NCBI GenBank assembly: GCA_013350335.1 | Contig: CM023539.1 | Coordinates: 34,706,631 to 34,770,630, forward strand | Reading direction: 5' to 3' | DNA length: 64,000 bases | Source: Chimonanthus salicifolius | Taxonomy: Eukaryota; Streptophyta; Magnoliopsida; Laurales; Calycanthaceae | Shown: piece by piece, positions 35,870 through 47,200 of the stretch | Numbering within the stretch: position 1 is the first letter of the stretch | Layout of the letters: every line of letters begins with the position of its first letter | The notes under the pieces: generated by a model | Told to the model about the DNA's origin: nothing | The model's input: the letters and a program-made list of their open reading frames with translations, nothing else | Database searches by the model: none | Translations under genes and position numbers: made by a program

Positions 35870-37102
35870 CTATCGAATGTTGATCAAGTCCAAACTGTGT
35901 TTTGAACTTGACCCCTGAGTGCAACGAACATCTGTGTCAAATTTGTCTCTTCTTTGTTCAATGGCTGCTCCACCTGCAACTGTACTTCCTTGCAAGAAAT
36001 ACATGTTCATATGTCGAGTAGCCTTCATCACAACACGTGCACTTGAAGCAACTGTCAAAACTCCACCTGTCATAGTAATTGTGAAGCCTTTTGCTTCTAA
36101 TGCACCCAAAGAGATGAGATTCTTCTTTAAATCTGACACATATCTAACATCAGACAAAACTTTAACAGAACCATCATGCAATTTCAAACGAATGTTACCT
36201 ATCCCTTCCGTTTTACTATTATTGCCCATAAACACAGAGCCACTATCCAACTCCTTAAAACTTGTGACCCAATCCCTGTTGGGACACACATGATAGACAC
36301 ATCCCGAATCTAACAACCAATCATTACAATGAGATGCAAATAATGAACGAACCAGTAAAACTTCAACGTCACTATCTTCAGCATGTGTTACATTTGCATT
36401 CGAAACCACATTGTCCTTGTTTTTCAACATTGGACACTTAACTTTCCAAAGCCCCTTTTCATGACAAAAGGCACACTCATCCTTTGCAAGATTTTTTCTA
36501 TCAGATGATGGTGATTTTCTCGTCTTAGAACGAGACCTATCAGTTTTCCATTTTTCTGTCGCTACCAACCCATTTGACATGGAGTTGTTATTGTCATATT
36601 TGTCCTTCAAACGAATTTCATTATTCATCAATGCATTTGATACATCTTTATAAATAATCTCCTTTTTGGCATACCATAAAGTGGTAATCAAATGCTCATA
36701 ACTATCAGGCAATGAACTCAACATTATCACTGCTTTATCTTCATTTGAGATTTCAACATCTAAATTTTGCAAATCAGCCAGAATCTTATTATATTCATTC
36801 AAATGCTCAATCATAGAAGTACCTGATTTATACTAGAACCGGAAGAGCTTCTTCTTCAAATAGAGACGATTTTCAACGCTCTTTGTCATGTACTTGTCTT
36901 CCAGTTTCTCCCACAATTCCTTTGCCGAGGTTTCCTTTATAACAAAATATTTTTTATCTCTAACAAGACAAAGCCGTATGGTACTATAAGCCATACGATC
37001 GATTTTCTCCCGTTCATTAGCATTCAAATCTGCCGGTTTATCTTTCAAGGCAATATCTAAATCCTGTGAAAACAACAAATCCTTAACTTCGCATTGCCAC
37101 AT
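35870..37102 (-). pseudogene. Copia gag and protease-proximal region, one frame break
   Basis: 37102-36833 encodes a UBN2-type gag segment (SAKELWEKLEDKYMTKSVEN). After a stop near 36832 the frame continues at 36814-35870 with LSSLPDSYEHLITTLWYAKK, a zinc knuckle CAFCHEKGLWKVKC (a CCHC box in which the usual His position is not clear), the protease-type motif WLLDSGCVYHVCPNRDW, and the gag-pre-integrase block DVRYVSDLKKNLISLG. It ends shortly after, next to the polypurine tract; integrase, RT and RNase H are deleted. Confidence 0.85.
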
Positions 37103-37904
37103 GCCGAAGTTATTTGCCCCATTAAATTTTTTTCAATCTCAAATTTTGTATTCGGAGCCATGGGTCTTGGCACAGGATTAGTGTTCTTTGACGATGACCC
37201 TGATTCAGACATATTTTCTTCCAAAAATAACATCTAAACGACAAAACAACTTCAAAAACTACTCAAAACACCTTCACAAAAGCACTACAAACCACTTCAA
37301 AAAAATTCAAAATTTTCAATTTTTTTTTTAAGGTGTACCTGAAAGAGTGGTCCCTCGAGAACACTGAAGACAGTGGTCCTGTAGATCACCGAACATATGA
37401 TACCATAGTCTAGTGGACCACCAAATGCAGAAAATTACATAGTCCTACAGAACTATCCGAAATGATAGTCATGCAAGAGCACAAAAAATTGTGGTCCTGC
37501 AAACCACCAAATGAAGAGGAGAGAGAAGCCTTTCTTCAAAACCAAAAAACTCTCTGATCGAGAGCTTCAACCAGCAACTGGAGCACCAACAACATTGGTG
37601 GCAGCAGCAGAGAACGACGATGGAGCGGATCTGGTCCCTAACCGAGAGAGGGCACGACTGATGGCGAGAGCCACAGAAGACTGGCGATCATGGAGTTGCA
37701 AAGAGGTTACAGCAGCAGACGACGAGGATTTTCGACTCCACCAGCATAGATTTCGTCTATGGGTTTCCAAAAAAACCAAGGCAAGAAAGACAGGTTTTTT
37801 TTTTTTCCCCCCTTTCTTTCAAAAAATAGAACCACCGATTTTCTTTTGCTTCTTCTTTCGAATTCAAAAACGAACCTCAATCGAACCTTGCTACTGATAC
37901 CATT

Positions 37905-38641
37905 TGTTGGGATTTTAATCCCTCAATCGAAACACAGCAGAAGCAAACCAACAATCACACAAACAAATCAATCACACAAGAAAACAAGATTTAATGTGGT
38001 CGGCCTAAGCCTACATCCACCAAACGAAATCAAAATTTTCATTAATCAAAGTAGAGATTGTTGTGCCAATTACCCACACAAGTTCAATCACAAATCAACA
38101 TGCTCAAGCACACAAGAAGACGACACGGATTTTACGTGGTTCAACAATATTGCCTACATCCACGGGGTATGCAAAGATTTCACTAAGAAGAAGTTACCGG
38201 TCAGGTTACAAGGATTTCACCAATCCTACCCGTCCTTCCTCTCAGTCTCTCTTTCTTCTCTTTGGTTACACTGTCCCAAAGAAACAACTACAAAAAGATA
38301 CAATATATACTGCTTACAGCAGACTGGGCCCACTGGGCCCAACTGACAACTTAGGCCCAAACAGGCTTTGAGCCATAAATCCAACAGAGATTACGAAGTA
38401 CTTTCTCACCCACGGATTTCTCTCTTCCTCTCTACAAATCTCTCTCTCAAACTCACGTATGGCATGCCCCCAACAATGGAGACCTCCCTTATTTATAGAC
38501 AATAATAAGGAAAGTTTCCTCAAACAAAAAATAGAAAGAGAAACAAAGAGGAAAGGAAAGCAACAAAAGAAAGTTCCAAAATAAGATGTTTCCAGATCCA
38601 AATCCGAAAATCCATTACTAAAATTGAGCCAAATCCTAACA
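37905..38641 (-). repeat. 5' LTR of the gag-only copia element, with a nested solo LTR
   Basis: 737 bp. Removing the 328-bp insertion and its 5-bp duplication leaves about 404 bp, in line with the 402-bp partner. Confidence 0.9.
38059..38386. mobile_element. Solo LTR nested in the copia 5' LTR
   Basis: 328 bp beginning TGTTGTGCCAATTACCC and ending AAATCCAACA, with TG...CA ends and perfect target duplications GAGAT at 38054-38058 and 38387-38391. The partner LTR at 35316-35717 lacks the insert, which proves insertion after the copia element arrived. Confidence 0.92.
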
Positions 38642-38646
38642 GTTCA

Positions 38647-39093
38647 CACAATCTAAAAGGAAAAAAATCAAAAACAATTCCGTTCACCAATTGTATTGAA
38701 CAAAGGCGAAAGAATTTTACAATAGTACAGATGGATACAGTTCTTTAGTTTACTGAACATTTTCTAACAAAATAATTACATGGTTGGTACCCTCACTAGA
38801 AAAATGTTCTCAGGCATCCAGATTATTTCCATACTCGAGGTTTCCAAAACCAGTTTAAGACTAGACTCTCCAAAGTATTCAGTCATTTCTTCTACAGAAT
38901 GATTAGTAGCTAGCAGAAGCAATTATATGCCAAATGATTCCTTTTAAAGACATACAGCGAGACAAAATTGTCTGCTGAAACTGAAGAACCTATGAAGGGC
39001 CAAAGCCGCTATACCATCAAAAGGATATTGAAGAACTACCCAATCTGTCCGCCATATGCTTCACAACTAAAACTAGGCCCAGCACATCAACGG
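38647..39093. other. Internal unique part of the long-TIR element
   Basis: About 450 bp between the copia insertion and the right TIR. It has no recognisable coding. It could be captured host sequence, but I cannot name a source. Confidence 0.4.
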
Positions 39094-39390
39094 ATTTGTA
39101 ATGAAAAGATCTAAGAGACGCAGGAATAGAGAGGGAGAGATGCAGCATGAGAGAGAGGGAGAGAGATGTCAGACGATGGAGGAAATGAGAGTACGGTGCA
39201 GAGATGCAAATAGAGAGACCGCAGAAATGAGAGAGATGCTGCGGGAGATGAAGAACGCAGGGGAGAGACAGCGTTGGGAAAGAGAGAACTGAGAAAAGAA
39301 GATAAGGTATGAAGGGTAGAAGTGGAATTTGGAAAAAATACTCATTCCGTGTAAGATGAAAAAAAATGTCTGTGTGAATATCAGATCCCT
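39094..39390 (-). repeat. Right terminal inverted repeat of the long-TIR element
   Basis: Reverse complement of the left arm with indels. Its GA-rich plus strand yields an apparent 63-codon frame (39101-39292) that is a repeat artefact. Confidence 0.75.
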
Positions 39391-39963
39391 TTTTTTAATG
39401 CCCAGATGACTTTGGCAAACTAGTGCTGACTAAATTTATGGTGGAATAAAAAGGGCGTCCCTCCATGGAGGAAGCTTCCAAACCTTTTCATCTAAAGCAC
39501 AATAAGACAACTTACACCATACACGAAAATCGGGTCATTCTCAATTTCAAGAACACCTAGCCATAAGCAAGGATTACAGCTTGAGTGTCTCAGTTTATCT
39601 TGGGTTTCAATTTCTTGAGATGCATCAGTCAAAACAGGGCATTTTGGAGCATCCACTGATATGGAGTCAACCAAATTTCTTAAAAAAAATATATAAAAAA
39701 AAAAGAAGAAATTATGGTTATTGAAGTCCGAAAATATCCTAAACTGTATATTGAAGTCCCGCATATCAAAGCCTCAAAACATGAGACGAACTTGACTCAC
39801 ACCTCAGCATTCAGAAACCCTAATGTCTGCTCAATTCTAGGAATGTGGGGTGATAGAAACAAAACCAGAATATGTCAGAAGTTGTGCACAACACTAAGTT
39901 GGATGGTTCCTCCTCTTGTTGGAAGGAAAAAAAGGTAGGTTAGCACAGTAAGATAAAGCATAC
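39391..39963. other. Intron sequence of the UFD1 pseudogene
   Basis: A 90-codon minus frame (39764-39492) is present but matches no UFD1 segment and has no recognised domain. Confidence 0.5.
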
Positions 39964-41399
39964 CTTTTGTGTTTTCTTGGAAGCCTGGCCTGCACTTGAA
40001 CCAAACAGAAGCTTTCCAGAATGTTGGCGTGATGAAGTGGTAGAGGAAGTGGGTTTCTTCCCATTCAAAACCTCGTGTTGATGCTCCGTCAGTACGGATG
40101 CAAATATTGGAGTAGCTGATTGTGTAGAAGGCTTCCCATCCAAACGTCTTCAACACCTGTAAATGCACTGATATTTGGCTCCTCCTTGATAGACTCTCCT
40201 TGATCTAAAAAAGACAATCAAGTATTAAATAAAAGATTCTCGAAAATCAAATTCTCAGTAAAAGTGCCAAAAGCAAACCAAATCCTTCAGAGTCCAGAAA
40301 CAACAATAATTGAATCACTGATTCCTCCACCATGAAAACATAGAGCACAAAATTCTACACATATAACTCAAATTTTAAGTTCCAACTAAATGAACATGCT
40401 GCCAAAAAACCTAAAATGAAACCATTGTGGCTTTAAAGTAAATCAGATTAGGCTTTTGGGTCAGACCTACTTGGAAGTTAGGTTTCCACAAGTACAAGCC
40501 TAGCTTATTGACAGCCTTATTGCATTCCAACTGCAATGACTCACGGCTGTACAAGTTTAGATTGGAAATTTCTGGTTCTATAATACGACAGCCATCACAA
40601 TTCCAATAAAAAGAAATCCTAGCCTTCTAAAGTAGCTCAAAGGTTTCAACTCAAGGATATATGGGTATTTTTTATGACAATAAACCATTGATGTGTGACA
40701 TTTAATATTTCAAATGTCATTACTCTATGAGATAGGTATCAAATTTGCTTCTTAAGAAGACATGTGTTGGATATCATCTCTTTGAAGATGAAGATCAAGT
40801 TGATAATATCAAGCCTTGTACATCAAGTCAAATCTTGGAGATCGAATGGCAAGATCAAAGAGCATAGAAGATCAAAGATATGTATAGGGTCTAGTCATGA
40901 GTGTTTAGAAAATGGTATTGTAAAGTTATTTAACATTTGAACACCATGACTCAAGGTATCCTCTAGTCGACCCTAGGATCACCAAAATAGAGTTCCAATA
41001 AAATGTGAAACCCTTAAAAGGCCATATAAAAGACCAATCAAGGACCCAAACTTGAAGAACGCATATTCAGGAACATTTCAGCCTACTGAATTGTTCTCAG
41101 TTATTAAATTGACAGAGACAATATTTTCAGTTGACTGAATTCATGAATTTAGCCGACTCAATTCCTTGCTGATAACTCTGTGAAGTTCTGGAAGTTTCCA
41201 GTCGACTGAATCTTCATTTACAATCGACTGAATTGTGACGGTCATATTTATGGGTGCATTAAATGCTCTCCCCAACAACTAGTTTTCTTATTTAATGCTT
41301 GGCAATAGTCCTAAACTTGAACAAACTATAAACCCAAGCATTAATGGGCATTAAACACATCTTAACTACTTGGAATCAATTGAAATCAATCTCAACCAT

Positions 41400-42355
41400 T
41401 AGGGCTGCAACTCAGGTCGGGTTTTGGCCCGACCCGCATGACCCAATTCGAGAAATCATGTGGGTTGGGTTACAAGAGTCGGGCCATAGGGTCGGGTCGG
41501 GTTGAGAAAAGAAAAACCCGCACAAAATTCGGGTCGAGTTGGGCTAAGGTCTTTAAATTTCAACCCGACCCGAAATTTCTTCAACTTAATATAAAAACCT
41601 CCGTTCCTCCACCCTCAAGCCCTAATATCATTCGTTTTTTTCAGCCCTAGAGCATCGGCGAGTTTTTTTTCTCCCTCTCCCAATCTCATCGCCGCTTTGC
41701 CTCTTCTTCACCTCCATCTCTCGGCCGAGCTGTAACCCCCTTCCTTATTATTCTTCTTCTTCCCAGCCAGACCTAGGTGAGTTTCTCTATTTTATTTGGG
41801 AGTCGGGAAGTCGAATTTGCTCTCAAGATTCACTTAGAAACGAGTTCAGCCTCGAGTCCAAGTCCACCATCGATGTCCAGTTCGCATCTCGGAGCTTGAA
41901 GGTTGATGGCAAGGTAATCAAAGCCCAGATTTGGGACACAGTCTTCAAAACTCACCTCTCCTTTTCTCTTTCTGATCTGGGTTTTTTTTTTTTTCATATT
42001 TTGTGCTTCTTTTTTTCTTTATACAACTTTTGTTTATAAATCTGTGGATGTTTAGGTATTGGTTCCTGTGGATTTTATACAACTTTTGCTTAACCCATTA
42101 CTAATTTTTTTTAGAAAATGGTTATTTTCATGAAAGTACTTCCCTTTCCATGCATCCAAACAGAGCTGAAAGGAGGGTGAAAGTAGGGTCGGGTCAGGTC
42201 GGGTCGGGTTGAAGGTATTACAAACTCGGGTCGGGTCGGGTTGACTAAATCGGGTTTTTAGTTCGGGTCGAGTCGGGTCTGGTTCAATGTGTTGTGACAT
42301 GAGTTAGGGTTTGGTTTATTAAAACCCGACCCTCCCGACCCGAGTTGCATCTCTA
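41400..42355. mobile_element. Non-autonomous hAT element carrying a Rab GTPase gene fragment
   Basis: The ends are TAGGGCTGCAACTC (41400 on) and its relative on the other strand (TAGAGATGCAACTCG, ending 42355). Flanks TCAACCAT (41392-41399) and TCAAGCAT (42356-42363) form an 8-bp target duplication with one mismatch, the hAT hallmark. Subterminal regions are packed with CGGGT/ACCCG words on both strands. The centre is not repeat-like and includes part of a Rab gene (41799-41941). There is no transposase, so it moved in trans. A second family member lies at 58836-59216. Confidence 0.85.
41799..41941 (+). pseudogene. Captured fragment of a Rab GTPase gene (RabA/Rab11 type)
   Basis: One frame reads [12 protein letters not shown], the P-loop of a Rab GTPase. 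After a one-base shift the next frame reads [20 protein letters not shown] followed by [14 protein letters not shown], the switch I to WDT region. In plant RabA proteins these segments are contiguous in this order. The similarity stops at WDT, before the AGQE of switch II, and the upstream exon part is missing. It is therefore a partial copy of a host gene inside the hAT element. The frameshift rules out an intact product. Confidence 0.85.
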
Positions 42356-43439
42356 TCAAGCATACTCTAGCTCAAAATCCATCTACTTGCAATATTATCT
42401 TGAGCCATTCTTGTTCAAATATTTGAGTAATTCTTAGTGAGCTGAATTTGTAATCTTTTGAGAGTTATTCCTGAGAATCAAATTTGTAAAAAGTTTGTGT
42501 AACCCTAGTGAAGAAGAAGGGTGTCTTCATCTTCAAATCAGAGAAGTGTTCTCTACAAGCATTGTAATTGGTTTCTTTTCCACCTTCGAAAGAGAAGTTT
42601 AGTGCATTTAATCCTCAAGTGGTGTACTTGAAGCGAGGACGTAGGCCAGAACGTCGAGCCCCGTAAAAATCCCGGGTTCAATATCTCTCCATCTCTTCTC
42701 ATCTCCTCATTTATATTTGGGCATTTATTTATTACTTATTTGCATTTTATTTTTCTAATTTGTGTAATTGAAGAAAACCCAAAAAGTTTGCATTGACCCA
42801 ATTCACCCTCCCTCTCAGGTCAATTTCTGGGTAACAAAAAGGAATGTAGAATTGAAAGATCATCACTACCTACAAAATAACTCCACTATCCATCACAACC
42901 GGGGCCTAACTTCTTCCATAGGTGATTTATTCTTTGGACAACTTATGGGTGGGCAAGGTTATTAAGGATCAAGTTTGTCATCTTTATGATACAGTATGAC
43001 AGTGTAATGTTGTGGAACATGTGGAACACTATCGTTTGATCTCCTATTTTTGTAGAAGTCTAACTGATGGTGAAACAGATTGGCTTCTTTCTCATTTAAA
43101 ATGATCCGAGCAGTTTATATGCCTAGAGATGCAAAAGCATGGTTTTTTCACAGTGAAATGCTTTTACTTAAAGAGATTAGTAGTCAGACACCAGCTGTGG
43201 TTAACCCATTATTTGGTAATCAATGGCAACTCATATGATCATTGCTTTTACTTGGTAAGCGTTTCAATGAGGTCCTTGCTTCAGATCATCGTTGTCATCA
43301 AGCCAAAATCTCATCTATCTAAGGTTTGCTTTACGAGTTCTGCTCTATTTCACCCTATGACCTATCATAAGCAACACATTCAATCACTCTACTATATACA
43401 TGTCTCTTATTTATCCCTTCCCTTGTCTTCAGCCTCTTC

Positions 43440-43695
43440 CTTGTACCTGCAACATGTAGCCCGCCAACCCTCATCTTAAATGAGTTTCTCTCAATGTGTC
43501 TCCTAGAGGGGCTACTGTTAAACTATCCCTAATGCAATCATTTCTAACTCTTATCATTTAAAGTTCCATACATCCAACGTAGCATGCACATTTCCATCAA
43601 CCTAACTTTGTCTATTTGTCTTTTCCTCTATGCCGAACACCATACTCCAAAAAATATTGCATGTCTAATTGTAAAAGCTTTCAGTCTTTATCAAC
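43440..43695 (-). mobile_element. RTE-type LINE fragment, minus strand
   Basis: The minus strand contains CMLRWMYG, then in another frame RVRNDCIRDSLTVAPLGDTL followed by RETHLR, the C-terminal tail that follows the reverse transcriptase of plant RTE LINEs. It is heavily degraded. Confidence 0.65.
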
Positions 43696-43904
43696 TCATA
43701 GAATAGAGTGATTAGCAAAATTATTGGAGGATTTCTCCTATAGCAGTTTCTCAATCAAATTAACTGGAAATGAATAATAGGGATTTTAATACCAAATCCC
43801 TATCTCCAAAGCAAGTGGCTTTTTCAGCAAATTGAAGACCGTCTCTTGGCCTTTGACTCGTTGGCAATGTCTCCATTTCAAGGTCAAACTAGATCAGTTT
43901 TCTT

Positions 43905-44245
43905 ATAAGATTGGCGTGTTGGATGAGTGGATACAATAGAATTAGAAATGACTACAATAAGGAAAGTTTGAACATAACCCGTATAGATGACGAATTGAGA
44001 AAAACTCATTTGAGGTGGTTCGAACATCTAATTAGACGACCAAACACGGCCCGAGTGCATAGAGTAGTGAGGTTGCAAATTGTACACATAAGGAGCAAAG
44101 GTAGACTACTAACAACGTGGAGAGAAGGAATAAAGAAAGACATGAATGAAGTGAATGATGGTAACGTTTATGATAAGGTCAAATGGAGAAGCAAAACTCA
44201 AAAAGCTAATTCAAATAGATAAGATTCTAGTATTTGATGATGATG
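43905..44245 (+). mobile_element. RTE-type LINE fragment, plus strand
   Basis: The frame 43911-44222 reads CWMSGYNRIRND, ELRKTHLRWFEHLIRRP, then GRLLTTWREGIKKDM, the C-terminal region of plant RTE reverse transcriptases. It is followed by TTGATGATGATGAATG, the kind of short ATG-repeat ending that RTE elements use in place of poly-A. Confidence 0.75.
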
Positions 44246-47200
44246 AATGTGTGCTAGTAAGAATCCCATTTAGAAAACTTGAGAATCACATCTAAGGGGT
44301 GCCTTGGAGATGAATTTTAACAACAGCATCTCCGCTAGAAATGGTACAGCTGGTACATGGGTGCCACTAGAGGGATTTGAGATTCAGTTCAAGGCACTAA
44401 TGTAAACTAGATAGAAATTAAGGCTTTTACTACAAGGCTGTTGCAAACTAAGCAGCTACCAATTTTACTACTACTCCAAGTTAATTCATTCCCAATGAAA
44501 AATGGGGAAACTAAGGTGAAAGTTGCAGAATCAATAGACCATCAAAAGCATTCAGTTCAAAAATCCCATTTCTCAGCAAATGTTTTCACTTTTTTGAAGA
44601 GGGTAACAGAAAAAAAAAGAAAGACGACAAAATAAATGAGTTTAGTGAGAATTGGAGTTGGTTCCAATCACGTGTATTTTGTTTGTATCATTTTTCCCCT
44701 TTTTCAATCTCAGCTTCCTCTAAAAGCTCTAAGCTTGTTCATATTGCCCCTTCCCTTCTAATAAAGTGAAAACTGGGGCTAGTTAGACTCGTGCAATTTG
44801 TTTATGGGCCTAAATGTGATAAAAAATTCTAATCTTTGGCTTCCTATCAAAGCTCAGGCTAATTTGTATGCCCCTTGCTCTTCAATGAACCTCTTTTAAT
44901 CACCCACCCACTCCCCACCCCCCAAAAGAAAAAAACCCTTTAATTAGTGTTACAATTGCACAAACTTTGGACTCAATCAAAAAGAAATTGAATAACCTAT
45001 TCAATTGTCCAATCTTGTGTCATATGAAACACGCCATTACTGAAAAACATAAAAAAGAAAAAGAAAAAACAAATCCTTTCCCTTTTGATTCAAGCATGAG
45101 ATATAGAAGTTTTTAAATTTCTTTTGAAAAAAAAAAGCGCAGAAAAGTTGGTTGTATCAAATCATTTAATCAGTCTCAATTCAATTGTAGAAGCACCAGC
45201 TTAGTCTTTGAACAAATCCACCAAGATGCAATTTGGTAGACTTTTGGGGTATCCATTATCCATCCATAGTAGGGCCTACTAGATCCACAATCTGGATAAC
45301 TACAAATCAATGGACCACTAGACCTGATTATCAGAAAGTTCAGGATTTGTTGCATGCAGGACCATTTATAATTTATAAACCAAAACACATTTCACTGACA
45401 AGTGAGAAATGTCGCACACCATTACTGTAAGTAAATATTATGTAACATCAGAAAGCAAAGGCTACCCACTACTCACTTTGCATTTAATAAGTAAAATTAA
45501 TGAGCACTGGTAATTCTATATATCCTAGTGTCAACATGGAACAAATTAAATAGCAAAGAATGAGAAGAAATTAAGTTTGGAAGGCCAACCATGAACCATG
45601 ATAAGAGCTTTCTTCAAAGGAATTGGTCTGACATAAATATTTTGTAAACACAACTTAAAAATCTTCAAACAAAATGTTGAATCAAGTCTGATAATGTAAA
45701 CCACAAACAGGTATGTCAAGAATGGGACAACATAACCGCTAGGAATTGGATGGATGCTACCTCAAAGTCAGAAATTGATGTAGCAAGTATGGGAATTTTT
45801 TCTTCTTTATGCCATTATTTTATTCTTATATAATTAATGACCTCACTCTATGGCACTGCAATAAATTCTTATGTACTTTGTGTTCAAAACAGATTTCAAA
45901 ATGAATTGGTTGTGATTTTTATGTGAGTGCAAATAGTTCAAAGTACCAAATCTAAGCTCCTCTTTGGGAGTTTTTTTCCAATAACTTTGTAATATAAGAG
46001 TATAGAGCACAGTTTCAAAATACAAAATGAAATTCTTAGTTATCTTCAAGTTCGTTGAGATCTACAAGGGGCCTTGAGAGTGTTATAGAGATACATTTTT
46101 CTTCAAGAATTGAAGAGAGGTCCCCCGAGTTCTAGACTTTGGAACTCTAGGAACTTTGAAAAGAAAACTCAGACTTAAGAGATTGTTCAAAGGATCTCTG
46201 TAAATTCAAGATGAATCTCAAGAAGATCATATCCAAAGACCCTGAGGATCTTGTCTTCAAAGAACCTGACGGATCGATTCTTCAATTGAACTTCAGATGC
46301 TTGTAAAGTTCTTAGAAAAACTCCATTTTATCTCTAGCCAAAACGTGGCATTTGTGCCTCAAGGGAACTGCCAGGTGCAATTCTGGATGGTGTGGTACTG
46401 AGAACCACTAGTTGAAAAACTGCTAGCTGCGGTTCCAACGTGCAGTTCCTCCTTGGTTCTAGAAACCACTGGATGTGGTTCAGCAAGGTGCAGTTCTGGA
46501 AACCACTAGATACAGTGTTAAGAATCGCACATGTGGTTCAAAAGTTATCATTTCTTTTCACAGAACCTTGGTTTTTGGCACATCTCTCCCTTGTCTAGAC
46601 AAGTTTTCATTTCTTTTCACAGAACCTTGGTTTTTGGCACATTTCTCCCTTGTCTAGACTACAATTCCACTACCACTTTGTGATAGAAGGCCAACTTGAC
46701 TAACTTTCTGATGAAGAAAAGTGGATGCATCCATATTTAGACAAGTTTGGTATTCCAACCATAACTTTTTCATCCTATCTCAAATTTAATGTTCTTAAGT
46801 CATGTCAGGAAGCTAATTTAAGGATCTCTATTATCATATAAAAGTGATGATCAAGTGATCATTATAGGTGGGTCACAACTTGTATCTTTTTATATATGCA
46901 TCCTATTGATGGTCTGTAATTTGTGTTTGAAAGGCAATCGAAGGATCTCCCAAGTGGTTCTCAAGTCATGATTATATGATCATCATGAGCAGGCCCCATT
47001 TTGTATCTTTACATACACTATGCAATAAATGATCCATCTCCTTTGGAGCATTTCTTAGCCCTTAGATATGTCAGCATTCATCTCCTTAGGCATTTTCAAA
47101 TAATGATGTCAAATAATTTATGTCATCTCCTTAGGATTTAGTTGGACCTTCATTTGATCAAACCATATGAGGTCCAATTTGTCGTGACTCATGACTCTGA

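Larger units (their letters stand above)
35316..38641 (-). mobile_element. Ty1/copia element with gag but no integrase or RT, flanked by GTTCA duplications
   Basis: The LTRs are 35316-35717 and 37905-38641; the second is lengthened by a solo LTR. Perfect 5-bp target duplications GTTCA lie at 35311-35315 and 38642-38646. On the minus strand TGGTATCAGTAGC, next to the LTR at about 37890-37903, is the primer-binding site, and GCCAAGGTGGAGAT (35718-35731) is the polypurine tract. The interior keeps gag and the start of pol only, so the element is internally deleted. It is nested in the long-TIR element. Confidence 0.9.
34844..39390. mobile_element. Long-TIR DNA element (Mutator-like, non-autonomous) containing a copia insertion
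   Basis: The left arm 34844-35157 and the right arm 39094-39390 are inverted copies of about 300 bp. Both outer ends read AGGGAT(G)CTG, both contain TTCACAC(G/A)GACATTTTTT and CATCTTACACGGAAT, and both inner ends reach CATTACAAAT. Long TIRs without a transposase are typical of Mutator-like elements. No clear 9-bp target duplication was found, since the right flank is a T-run. Without the copia element inside (35316-38641) it would be about 1.2 kb. It lies in the last intron of the UFD1 pseudogene. Confidence 0.75.
40765..42835 (+). mobile_element. LTR-like sequence interrupted by a hAT element
   Basis: The left part (40765-41391) starts TGTTGGATATCATC and contains repeated words of the kind TCGACTGAATT. 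The right part (42364-42835) ends with TTGACCCAATTCACCCTCCC, the style of copia LTR ends in plants. The two halves read as one LTR split by the hAT element. No second LTR or target duplication was found, so it may be a solo LTR; borders are approximate. Confidence 0.45.

Noticed and set aside
37511..37897. 128-codon plus frame and its antisense partner in the copia element
   Set aside because: It lies in the untranslated leader between the primer-binding site and gag, antisense to the element, with no domain.
39101..39292. Arg/Glu-rich 63-codon frame
   Set aside because: Purine-rich simple sequence in the right TIR of the long-TIR element.
42052..42300. 82-codon minus frame rich in Asp-Pro-Thr-Arg
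   Set aside because: It is a translation of the CGGGT-type subterminal repeats of the hAT element, not a gene.
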